59,022 nt of DNA from Chitinophagaceae bacterium (GTDB lineage: Bacteria > Bacteroidota > Bacteroidia > Chitinophagales > Chitinophagaceae): contig JAEUVS010000112.1 of NCBI GenBank assembly GCA_016786745.1, positions 1-59,022 on the forward strand, read 5' to 3'. Of this stretch, positions 52,185 to 59,022 are shown piece after piece; within the stretch, counting starts at the first letter, position 1; each line of letters starts with the position of its first letter. The notes below the pieces were generated by a model, which was given only the letters and a program-made list of their open reading frames with translations, was not told where the DNA came from and did not search any database. The position numbers and the translations under genes are program-made.

Positions 52185-53438
52185 CTAAGAATTATACTTT
52201 TTAACTATCACACAGGCATTATGTCCACCGAAACCAAACGTGTTACTCAACGCCGCGTTCACTGTTCGCTTCTGGGCTTTACCAAACGTAAAATTTAACC
52301 TGCTGTCGAGGTTGGGATCGTCGGTAAAGTGATTAATTGTGGGCGGAACAACATCATCTCTTACCGCCATGATACACGCGATTGCCTCTACAACCCCGGC
52401 GGCACCAAGACAGTGACCCGTCATAGATTTAGTGGAGCTGATATTAATTTTATACGCCTGTTCGCCAAACACATCGGTGATGGCTTTTACTTCAGCTACA
52501 TCTCCGAGTGGTGTTGAGGTTCCGTGCGTATTGATGTAATCGATTTCTTCTGCTTTCATGCCTGCATCATCGAGTGCAGCGAACATTACATTCTTAGCGC
52601 CAAGACCCTCAGGGTGCGGAGCCGTAATATGATATGCATCAGCAGTTGCTCCGGCGCCGGCAACTTCTGCATATATTTTCGCGCCTCTTTTTTTCGCGTG
52701 CTCCAGTTCTTCAAGTATCAGTGCGCCCGCTCCTTCACCCATCACAAAACCGTCGCGGTCGTTGTCGTAAGGGCGGCTCGCGGTTTGAAAATCGTCATTC
52801 CTTTCACTCAATGCTTTCATTGCGTTGAATCCACCGACACCTGCTTCGCTGATCACACTTTCTGATCCGCCTGCCAGGATGATGTCAGCTTTTCCCAGCC
52901 TTATAAGGTTGAATGCTTCCATCACAGCATTTGTCGAGGAAGCGCATGCGCTCACAACAGAAAAATTAGGTCCGCGGAAACCGTGCCGCATCGAAATATG
53001 ACCCGCTGCAATGTCGAGGATCATTTTCGGTATGAAGAAAGGATTGAAGCGCGGAGTACCATCACCTTTCGCGAAGCTGGTAACTTCTTCCTGGAAAGTG
53101 ATGAGACCACCGATACCACTTGCGAATACAACACCTATGCGGTCGACATTGAGATTTGCGGAGGGAATACCGGCATCGTTAACCGCTTCATCACTTGCTG
53201 CCAATGCCGTTTGTGTAAAACGGTCGAGTTTGCGCGCTTCTTTTTTATCGAGGTGATTAAGAGGATCAAAGTTTTTTAATTCACAGGCAAAGCGTGTTTT
53301 GAATTTCGATGCGTCGAACAGCGTGATCAGGTTTGCACCCGAAACACCGCTGACTAAACCGCTCCAGAAATCCTGTAAATTGTTGCCGAGGGGAGTAAGC
53401 GCGCCAATTCCCGTTACAACTACACGTTTTAAAGTCAT
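52185..53438 (-). CDS. fabF: Beta-ketoacyl-ACP synthase II
   Basis: A thiolase-fold condensing enzyme of 417 residues in type II fatty acid elongation. The catalytic triad is C165 (VSACASSTNAV), H305 (NTHGTSTPLGD) and H342 (KSMTGHCLGAAG), spaced as in FabF. ATG 53438 is preferred to a TTG at 53462, which has no conserved extension. It lies 86 bp after acpP on the same strand with a hairpin in between, a conserved pair. Confidence 0.97.
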   Translation of the reverse strand: MTLKRVVVTGIGALTPLGNNLQDFWSGLVSGVSGANLITLFDASKFKTRFACELKNFDPLNHLDKKEARKLDRFTQTALAASDEAVNDAGIPSANLNVDRIGVVFASGIGGLITFQEEVTSFAKGDGTPRFNPFFIPKMILDIAAGHISMRHGFRGPNFSVVSACASSTNAVMEAFNLIRLGKADIILAGGSESVISEAGVGGFNAMKALSERNDDFQTASRPYDNDRDGFVMGEGAGALILEELEHAKKRGAKIYAEVAGAGATADAYHITAPHPEGLGAKNVMFAALDDAGMKAEEIDYINTHGTSTPLGDVAEVKAITDVFGEQAYKINISSTKSMTGHCLGAAGVVEAIACIMAVRDDVVPPTINHFTDDPNLDSRLNFTFGKAQKRTVNAALSNTFGFGGHNACVIVKKYNS

Positions 53439-53462
53439 CTGTTCCTCTTTAGGTAAGAACAA

Positions 53463-53490
53463 ATCCGCTTTAGCGGAGGCTAAAGCGGAT
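53463..53490 (-). promoter_or_regulatory. Perfect 12-bp hairpin between acpP and fabF
   Basis: ATCCGCTTTAGC and GCTAAAGCGGAT (perfect 12-bp stem, loop of 4) lie between the acpP stop (53525) and the fabF start (53438). On the minus strand it is followed by TTTGTTC, too weak for full termination. It could stabilise the acpP message or partly terminate, so that acpP exceeds fabF. Confidence 0.65.
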
Positions 53491-53524
53491 AATCATTTTT
53501 GTTATATGCTGAACCAGGGTTCAG

Positions 53525-53761
53525 TTATTTAGCATGCTCTTCAAGATATGCAACGGCCTGACCAACAGTAGTGATCGTTTCAGCCTGCTCATCAGGAATG
53601 GAAATGTTGAATTCTTTCTCAAACTCCATTATCAATTCAACGGTATCCAAAGAATCAGCTCCTAAATCGTTTGTAAACGAAGCTTCGTTGGTAACTTCTG
53701 CTTCCTCCACTCCTAACTTGTCAACTATGATCTTTTTTACCCTGGTTGCTATGTCTGACAT
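53525..53761 (-). CDS. acpP: Acyl carrier protein
   Basis: The small acidic carrier (78 residues) of fatty acid synthesis. The phosphopantetheine site is S37 in [14 protein letters not shown]. Length and acidic helices are typical. It heads acpP-fabF and has a canonical promoter: TAnnTTTG plus TTTG 19 nt upstream, on the minus strand at 53786-53816. Confidence 0.98.
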   Translation of the reverse strand: MSDIATRVKKIIVDKLGVEEAEVTNEASFTNDLGADSLDTVELIMEFEKEFNISIPDEQAETITTVGQAVAYLEEHAK

Positions 53762-53785
53762 TTTTGTAAAGTTTAGTTACGGCTG

Positions 53786-53816
53786 CAAAAATATAGTTTA
53801 TATTGCAATAACCAAA
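53786..53816 (-). promoter_or_regulatory. acpP-fabF promoter (TTTG - 19 - TATTTTTG)
   Basis: On the minus strand TTTG (53813-53816) and TATTTTTG (53786-53793, exact TAnnTTTG) are 19 nt apart, the best full match to the Bacteroidota promoter consensus in the window. The start site would lie near 53782, about 21 nt before the ATG. Confidence 0.65.
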
Positions 53817-53839
53817 CCATCACATTTTTAATTGAATGC

Positions 53840-54274
53840 ATGGCTCTTAAGCTAATTGATTATGGGTCGCCGGAGTATCATCAAATGGTGCAATTGCGCC
53901 ACGATATTCTGCGGAAACCGCTAGGGTTGACATTCCAGAAGGACGAGCTCGAAAAAGAAGTTAACGACATACTGATAGGCGCATTCGAAGATGATAAGAT
54001 GCTCGGATGCTGCATGCTCATAGAAACCGAACCAGGGACAGTACGATTGCGACAAATGGCCGTATTAAACAACCTCCAGGGTAAAGGCGTTGGGCGCGCG
54101 TTAATGCAGTTCGCGGAAAATATCGCGCGCGACAGGGGCTTCAAAAGAATTACCATGCACGCACGAAAATCGGCCACCGGGTTTTATGAAAAACTCGGGT
54201 ACATCATCAGCGGAGGAGAGTTTGAAGAAGTGACCCTCCCCCACGTGGTGATGGAAAAGCGTTTAATTACTTAA
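53840..54274 (+). CDS. GNAT-family N-acetyltransferase
   Basis: An acetyl-CoA-dependent acyltransferase of 144 residues. The acetyl-CoA-binding motif is RLRQMAVLNNLQGKGVGRALM, followed by ATGFYEKLGY near the C-terminus. The N-terminal pattern (MVQLRHDILRKPLGL) resembles ElaA-like or thiol/amine GNATs common in Bacteroidota. The substrate is unknown. It is divergent from acpP and overlaps the end of the convergent DUF4870 gene by 8 bp. Confidence 0.88.
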   Translation: MALKLIDYGSPEYHQMVQLRHDILRKPLGLTFQKDELEKEVNDILIGAFEDDKMLGCCMLIETEPGTVRLRQMAVLNNLQGKGVGRALMQFAENIARDRGFKRITMHARKSATGFYEKLGYIISGGEFEEVTLPHVVMEKRLIT

Positions 54275-54668
54275 CGAGCCTAATCGAAAAAGGATATTTG
54301 TACAGCTTATTTTCACTAGCCCTTATTGTTGCGATAATAATTAATACGAGCGCGCCAATAATCAATACAGCCATCAACAGTGGTAACAGGAACAGGCTGA
54401 ACACTGAAATGACAAGTCCCAGGAGCATCGTTACTATCCAAATTGCAATCCACGAAAGGAATATGGTAATCTGGAAGTTTAATGATTCCGCTGCATGCTG
54501 GCGCACATAAGCCGATTCATCTTTTTTTACAAGGTAGATAACCAACGGAGCAATAAAACCTGCAACCAGGCAAAGAATGTGTGACAAGATCGCCATCGTT
54601 TTTTCATCACTTGTAGGTGTTGCAAGTGGTTGCTGTTCTGTTCCCAGAATGCTATTAGTTTCGTTCAT
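54267..54668 (-). CDS. DUF4870 domain-containing membrane protein
   Basis: A 133-residue protein with an N-terminal Thr/Pro-rich tail, then three membrane segments (AILSHILCLVAGFIAPLVIYLV; ITIFLSWIAIWIVTMLLG; LLPLLMAVLIIGALVLII). DUF4870 has a Tic20-like fold; function unknown. The YVRQHAAESLNFQ loop between TM1 and TM2 is the family signature. It lies 21 bp after the mfd stop on the same strand reading right to left, that is upstream of nothing but mfd's 3' end: mfd is transcribed toward it, so the two may be cotranscribed. Confidence 0.85.
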   Translation of the reverse strand: MNETNSILGTEQQPLATPTSDEKTMAILSHILCLVAGFIAPLVIYLVKKDESAYVRQHAAESLNFQITIFLSWIAIWIVTMLLGLVISVFSLFLLPLLMAVLIIGALVLIIIATIRASENKLYKYPFSIRLVK

Positions 54669-54689
54669 GTTAAGGAGTTTGATACCAAT

Positions 54690-57600
54690 TTAATTATTTC
54701 CTGTCACAAATGCTTTCATGTCGCGCAGGAACTTCAATATTCCTCCCATTGTCGCAATATTGTCAACCACCAGCATGAAGAGCTTCCCTGTCTGTTTTAC
54801 CCTCGCCTTATTGGTACCTTTCTGTATGAAGTCAAGTATCGCCCTGAATGTATCCGACTCATAATACGGCGACGTCGGATTATTTATAAAATAACATTTA
54901 AGCGTTTCATCCTTAAGGAGTAATCGTTCAAAACCCATCTCCACTGCCAGCCGCCGGCAGCGCACCGTTTCAAACAAATCATTCACCTGTTTCGGAACAG
55001 GACCGAACCTGTCCGTCAGCTCGTCCTCGAACGCTTTCAGGTCCTTTTCACTTTCGGAATTATCAAGCCTTGTGTACAACGACAACCTTTCGGTAATACT
55101 TTCCACATAACTGTCCGGTATAAGAATTTCAAGGTCAGTATCGATCGTACAATCCTGGACATAATCTTCCTGCTTCGATATTTCTTCTTTGAACAGCTGG
55201 TGGAATGAAGTGCGTTTTAATTCTTTAATCGCCTCATCAAGAATTTTCTGATACATCTCAAATCCTATCTCCGCCATAAATCCACTCTGCTCGCCACCGA
55301 GCATATTCCCCGCACCCCTGATATCCAGATCACGCATCGCGATCTGGAAACCACTGCCCAGGTCGCTATGCTGTTCCAGTGTCTGCAAACGCTTTTTCGA
55401 ATCGTTAGGCAGCGTGCTTAGGGGCGGCGCCAGCAGGTAACAGAATGCTTTCTTATTACTTCTTCCTACCCGTCCCCGCAATTGATGCAGATCACTCAAA
55501 CCAAACTGGTGCGCATTATTTACGATTATCGTGTTTACGTTCGGAATATCCACACCGCTTTCAACAATGTTGGTGCACACCAGCACATCATATTTTTTAT
55601 CAATAAAATCGAGAATCCGCTCTTCGAGTTCATGTCCCTCGAGCTGGCCATGAGCGTAGCCAATACTAAGATCCGGGCATAATCCCTGGATCATGGCCGC
55701 CATTTCAGCGAGGCCCAATACCCTGTTGTGAATAAAAAACACCTGTCCACCGCGCTCGCTTTCATAGTAAATAGCATCGCGGATAAAATCAGGATTGAAC
55801 ACCTGTACCTCCGTTTGGATAGGTTGACGGTTAGGCGGCGGTGTATTAATAATACTCAGGTCGCGGGCGCCCATTAAACTGAATTGCAGTGTTCGTGGTA
55901 TCGGGGTTGCGGTAAGCGTGAGGCAGTCAACGTTCGTGCGGAGGGTTTTTATTTTTTCTTTATGCGCAACACCGAATTTTTGCTCCTCGTCAATTACAAG
56001 TAATCCAAGGTCCCTGAACTTTACATCTTTCGCCAACAGCCCGTGCGTGCCGATGATGATATCTACTTTTCCTTCAGACAATCTTTTTAAAGTATCCTTT
56101 TTTTCTTTCGCCGATTTGAAACGGTTGATATAGTCGACGTTTACAGGAAAGTCTTTTAACCGTTCCCTGAATGTTTTATAGTGTTGAAACGCGAGAATCG
56201 TTGTTGGCACAAGTATCGCGGCCTGCTTGCCGTCGAGGCATGTTTTGAACGCTGCGCGAATGGCAATTTCTGTTTTTCCAAATCCCACATCGCCACACAC
56301 GAGCCTGTCCATCGGCGACGCCGCCTGCATATCTTTCTTTACATCTTCCGTAGCCTTTGCCTGGTCGGGAGTGTCTTCATATATGAACGAGGCCTCCAGC
56401 TCATTCTGCATGTAGTTATCCGGGGTGTGTGCAAAACCGGTTTGTGCCTTTCGCTGAGCATATAGCTGGATGAGGTCGAAAGCAATTTCTTTAACCTTCG
56501 TTTTTGTTTTCTCTTTCAGCTTGCTCCACGTATCGCTGCCAAGTTTATTCACCTTCGGCACCGAGCCTTCTTTACCGGTGTATTTCGAAATTTTGTGAAG
56601 CGAGTTAATATTTACATAGAGAATGTCATTGTCCTTATAAATTATTCTTACAGCTTCCTGCAGTTTTCCGTTCGCCTCTATTTTTTGTAACCCGCTATAC
56701 ACTCCAACTCCATGATCTATATGTGTCACGTAATCGCCGGGCTGAAGTTCTCTCAGCGTTCGTAGTGTAAGGGCCTTGCTTTTGTTATATGCCTGCTTAA
56801 CCTTGTACTTATGATAACGCTGAAATATCTGGTGATCGGTGTAACACACCACTTTCACATCGTTATCAATAAACCCTTCGTGGATAGAAATAGGTATGGG
56901 CGTGAAATGAATTTCTACCTTAAGATCTTCGAATATGCTGTGCAGTCTTTCCAACTGCCTCGGATTGTCGGCAAAGAGGTACAGCCCGTGTTTTTTCTTC
57001 TCCCATTCCTGTAAATCACGAATAAGAAAGTCGAATTTCCTGTTGAACGCAGGTTGTTCTTTGGTATTAAATTCTATTTCTGCGGTATTACTGAATGTTG
57101 AACGACTCCCAAATTCGATAGTGTGACGGTTCGCGAGCTGTTTTTCCAATTCATCGGCGCTGGAAAAATCTTCATTTGTGAGTGTGATTTTCTCCTGCGG
57201 ATTTTCTTCCGACGACACCGGCGCTCCATTCTCGAGGAACAACCGGAAGTCCTCCTCCTGAGTAAGCAGACGATCTTTTGTAAGTTCCCATTCCTGCACC
57301 CAAACGACGGTGTTTTCAGGCATGAAGTCGAGCAATGGAATTTTATCTTCACCACCGAACTGCGTTTCCACATTTGGAATAATGCTCACCTGTACAAGCT
57401 TACGCTCACTGAGTTGCGTTTCAGGATCAAAAATTCTTATGCTGTCGATTTCGTTTCCAAATAGTTCGATCCTGTACGGTTTTTCGTTACCAAATGAATA
57501 AATATCGAAAATACCCCCACGGATCGCGAACTGGCCCGGCTCATAAACAAAATCGGATCTTTCGAATCCATAGTTCACGAGCCTTTCGATCATTTCATCT

Positions 57601-58073
57601 ACATTAATAACGTCGGTTACTTTCAGGTAGATGATGTTGCCCGATAATGTTTTCGGTAATACAACTTTTTCGAAGAGGGCCTCCGGGTAGGTGACAACAA
57701 TTTTTTTGTTCCCGCCTGCGGTCAGTTTCGTGAGCGCCTCGGTACGGAGCATAATGTGGCTCGAGTTGAGCAGGCTGAAATTTTTCCGGTTACGGAAGCT
57801 CGAAGGGAAATAAAACAGGTCGAGCGCGCGGGTAAGGTTCTCGATCGTATTATGCATATACGCAGCCGATTCGGCATCATCGCAAATCACGAGATGGTTG
57901 AGCCCTTCAAATAAGTTATTCTGGAAAACCGAAGATAACAGGAACGATGGCGCGCTTCCCCGTAGATTTTTACAGTAAACATGCTGGGGTACGGACATGC
58001 CGAGCCTCTCCGCCAATTGAAAAAGGCGGGGGTTGTCAGTCGAAAACGACGAAAGCAACGACGGCAAATTCAT
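54690..58073 (-). CDS. mfd: Transcription-repair coupling factor
   Basis: A 1127-residue translocase that removes stalled RNA polymerase and recruits UvrA to lesions. The N-terminal UvrB-like region is followed by the RNAP-interacting CarD-like domain (LQPGDYVTHIDHGVGVYSGL), the RecG-like helicase with Walker A GDVGFGKTE (~594-601), Walker B DEEQ, TATPIPRTLQFSLMG and HQLRGRVGRS, and the C-terminal TRCF regulatory domain. ATG 58073 is chosen: the 53-residue extension to 58232 is non-conserved and overlaps the divergent reductase gene. An exact TAnnTTTG box on the minus strand lies at 58085-58092. Confidence 0.96.
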   Translation of the reverse strand: MNLPSLLSSFSTDNPRLFQLAERLGMSVPQHVYCKNLRGSAPSFLLSSVFQNNLFEGLNHLVICDDAESAAYMHNTIENLTRALDLFYFPSSFRNRKNFSLLNSSHIMLRTEALTKLTAGGNKKIVVTYPEALFEKVVLPKTLSGNIIYLKVTDVINVDEMIERLVNYGFERSDFVYEPGQFAIRGGIFDIYSFGNEKPYRIELFGNEIDSIRIFDPETQLSERKLVQVSIIPNVETQFGGEDKIPLLDFMPENTVVWVQEWELTKDRLLTQEEDFRLFLENGAPVSSEENPQEKITLTNEDFSSADELEKQLANRHTIEFGSRSTFSNTAEIEFNTKEQPAFNRKFDFLIRDLQEWEKKKHGLYLFADNPRQLERLHSIFEDLKVEIHFTPIPISIHEGFIDNDVKVVCYTDHQIFQRYHKYKVKQAYNKSKALTLRTLRELQPGDYVTHIDHGVGVYSGLQKIEANGKLQEAVRIIYKDNDILYVNINSLHKISKYTGKEGSVPKVNKLGSDTWSKLKEKTKTKVKEIAFDLIQLYAQRKAQTGFAHTPDNYMQNELEASFIYEDTPDQAKATEDVKKDMQAASPMDRLVCGDVGFGKTEIAIRAAFKTCLDGKQAAILVPTTILAFQHYKTFRERLKDFPVNVDYINRFKSAKEKKDTLKRLSEGKVDIIIGTHGLLAKDVKFRDLGLLVIDEEQKFGVAHKEKIKTLRTNVDCLTLTATPIPRTLQFSLMGARDLSIINTPPPNRQPIQTEVQVFNPDFIRDAIYYESERGGQVFFIHNRVLGLAEMAAMIQGLCPDLSIGYAHGQLEGHELEERILDFIDKKYDVLVCTNIVESGVDIPNVNTIIVNNAHQFGLSDLHQLRGRVGRSNKKAFCYLLAPPLSTLPNDSKKRLQTLEQHSDLGSGFQIAMRDLDIRGAGNMLGGEQSGFMAEIGFEMYQKILDEAIKELKRTSFHQLFKEEISKQEDYVQDCTIDTDLEILIPDSYVESITERLSLYTRLDNSESEKDLKAFEDELTDRFGPVPKQVNDLFETVRCRRLAVEMGFERLLLKDETLKCYFINNPTSPYYESDTFRAILDFIQKGTNKARVKQTGKLFMLVVDNIATMGGILKFLRDMKAFVTGNN

Positions 58074-58084
58074 AACAGCGGGTG

Positions 58085-58092
58085 CAAAGGTA
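58085..58092 (-). promoter_or_regulatory. Candidate -7 box for mfd (TACCTTTG)
   Basis: The minus strand reads TACCTTTG, an exact TAnnTTTG match 11 nt before the mfd ATG, giving a very short leader of about 8 nt. It supports ATG 58073 over the longer ORF. Confidence 0.5.
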
Positions 58093-58122
58093 ATAATTAG
58101 TATTTTTAAAAAAACCTGACTA

Positions 58123-58857
58123 ATGGCTGTACAACCCTGGCGAACCGGAAAAGTTATTCGTATTGAGAACGAAACATCGTCGACAAGAAGATTCTGGATC
58201 GAAATCCCTGAGCTACCATCTTTCGATTTCAAACCGGGCCAGTTTGTAACTCTCGATCTTCCAATAGATGAAAAACCCAGTAAACGTTGGCGCAGTTATT
58301 CAATCGCTTCGTGGCCCGACGGAACGAATATTATCGAGCTGGTGATTGTTTTGTTGGAAGGCGGTCTCGGCACAAATTACCTGTTTAATCATGTAACGGT
58401 CGGGAGCGAACTTATCCTTCGCGGACCGCAGGGCGTGTTTACACTACCTGATGTGATAGACAAAGATTTGTTTTTTATCTGTACAGGTACGGGCATTGCG
58501 CCGTTTCGTTCCATGGCGCATTACATTCGCGATCATGATGTACCGCATCAGAACATCTACCTGATTTTTGGATGCAGGCTGCTTTGCGATGGTTTATATA
58601 ACAGTGAGATGAAGGAACTCGCTTCGCAGATGAGTTCGTTTAATTACATACCTACCTATTCGCGCGAGGGCGGCGACAATACGGAAATCCGCCGCGGTTA
58701 TGTTCATGCGATTTATGAAGAAATTTGTAAGGAGAAGGGAATTACGGCTGCGCGGTTTTATTTATGTGGATGGAAGAATATGATTGACGAGGCGAAACAG
58801 CGCATCCAGGCGCTCGGCTTCGACCGGAAGTCAATTCACCAGGAGCTTTATGGATGA
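58123..58857 (+). CDS. FAD/NAD(P)-binding oxidoreductase (ferredoxin-NADP reductase family)
   Basis: A reductase of 244 residues. The FAD motif is RSYSIAS (57-63), followed by GGLGTNYLF (phosphate site) and GPQGVF. The nicotinamide part has ICTGTGIAPFRSM and LCGWKNMIDEAK near the C-terminus. This is the FNR-like fold without an attached [2Fe-2S] domain, so its electron partner (a ferredoxin or oxygenase) is elsewhere. It is divergent from mfd. Confidence 0.88.
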   Translation: MAVQPWRTGKVIRIENETSSTRRFWIEIPELPSFDFKPGQFVTLDLPIDEKPSKRWRSYSIASWPDGTNIIELVIVLLEGGLGTNYLFNHVTVGSELILRGPQGVFTLPDVIDKDLFFICTGTGIAPFRSMAHYIRDHDVPHQNIYLIFGCRLLCDGLYNSEMKELASQMSSFNYIPTYSREGGDNTEIRRGYVHAIYEEICKEKGITAARFYLCGWKNMIDEAKQRIQALGFDRKSIHQELYG

Positions 58858-58887
58858 TTTTTTATTTTTTTAGAAAAAAATAAAAAA
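58858..58887. terminator. 14-bp A/T-only hairpin after the reductase gene
   Basis: TTTTTTATTTTTTT and AAAAAAATAAAAAA form a perfect 14-bp inverted repeat with a 2-nt loop, directly after the reductase stop and just before the stop of the convergent coiled-coil ORF. It is probably a bidirectional terminator with no G-C pairs. Confidence 0.5.
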
Positions 58888-58889
58888 AA

Positions 58890-59022
58890 TTATTGTTTAG
58901 AACGCAACAAATCCGCTTTCTCTTTTTCAAGCTCCAAAATCCTCGCATTATCCCTCAACATATCCCTCTCCAAATCTTTAATCTTCTTCCTGCACGCCTG
59001 TATAAAGCTCGAACGGACCATA
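58890..59022 (-). CDS. Partial ORF, coiled-coil C-terminus
   Basis: The minus strand is open from the window edge to TAA at 58890-58892, encoding 43 residues rich in Lys/Glu/Leu (KKIKDLERDM, RILELEKEKADLL) in heptad register, ending RSKQ. An ATG at 59021-59019 could be its start or an internal Met. This looks like the coiled-coil end of a longer protein, for example a regulator or transposase-like leucine zipper tail; the family cannot be told. Confidence 0.45.
   Translation of the reverse strand, partial: MVRSSFIQACRKKIKDLERDMLRDNARILELEKEKADLLRSKQ

Noticed and set aside
58074..58232. Longer N-terminus for mfd
   Set aside because: It overlaps the divergent reductase gene by 110 bp, passes through the promoter-like box and is not conserved in Mfd.

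Overview
This window is chromosomal DNA from a member of the Bacteroidota, most likely the Chitinophagia/Sphingobacteriia side of the phylum. The evidence is the set of lineage-specific genes: gliding/type IX secretion (T9SS) components (porV, a PorP/SprF protein, gldJ, gldF, gldG), two T9SS cargo proteins with C-terminal sorting domains, bshA of bacillithiol synthesis, a MurF-alanine racemase fusion, DUF4288/DUF4292/DUF6569 proteins, and promoter-like boxes matching the Bacteroidota TAnnTTTG element. No integrase, transposase, phage or CRISPR locus is visible. The content is mostly core metabolism and cell envelope.

Layout. 1-4422 (+): the 3' part of adenine deaminase, then a four-gene unit of a LiaF-like membrane protein, a DUF4288 protein, a LytS-type histidine kinase and a LytTR response regulator. 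4463-6197 (-): a PorP/SprF protein and uracil phosphoribosyltransferase. 6251-11589: anmK, an SLC13-type anion transporter, an EI24 protein overlapping an RsmI-like methyltransferase, and an adhesin-like DUF4097 repeat protein. 11611-17994: two exported orphan proteins, a small beta-barrel, an HTH regulator, an FkbM methyltransferase and bshA. 18046-22395 (-): porV-ispF-dut-DUF4292-EnvC-like operon. 22692-31031 (+): gldJ, murF, a T9SS cargo protein, tRNA-Ser(GGA) followed by an elaborate hairpin element and a copy of the tRNA 3' end, and a giant propeller/HEAT/cytochrome c lipoprotein. 31028-34765 (-): MBL hydrolase, TatD, polysaccharide deacetylase and a DUF6569 protein. 34792-41206 (+): gltX, a B12-binding protein, a crotonase, fumC and a second T9SS cargo protein. 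41219-50720 (-): a probable eight-gene operon iscS-iscA-gldF-gldG-terC-murF/alr-lspA-lipoprotein. 50758-59022: mce, rnc, fabF, acpP, a GNAT enzyme, DUF4870, mfd, a ferredoxin reductase-like protein and the end of a coiled-coil ORF.

How the genes work together. PorV, the PorP/SprF protein, GldJ and GldF/G belong to T9SS and gliding; the two T9SS cargos (25855-27069 and 39134-41206) would be exported by it. AnmK, MurF, MurF-Alr, the EnvC-like protein and LspA serve the cell wall and lipoprotein maturation. The B12-binding protein, crotonase, methylmalonyl-CoA epimerase and fumarase fit propionate/acyl-CoA and TCA metabolism. acpP-fabF-rnc is a conserved fatty-acid/RNA cluster.

Most unusual features: (i) a nested 112-bp inverted-repeat element abutting tRNA-Ser, followed by a 17-bp direct repeat of the tRNA 3' end; (ii) a dispersed, covarying palindromic repeat in five intergenic regions, including a 47-bp tandem array between rnc and fabF; (iii) a (CCCCTCT)4 heptad repeat whose minus strand has four G4 runs just before a polysaccharide deacetylase; (iv) a leader of a T9SS cargo gene that folds right up to its ATG; (v) several genes whose TAnnTTTG box lies only 4-6 nt from the ATG, suggesting leaderless mRNAs; (vi) a LiaF-DUF4288-LytS-LytTR operon as a possible envelope-stress system; and (vii) a MurF-Alr fusion lacking motifs kept in the free-standing MurF.
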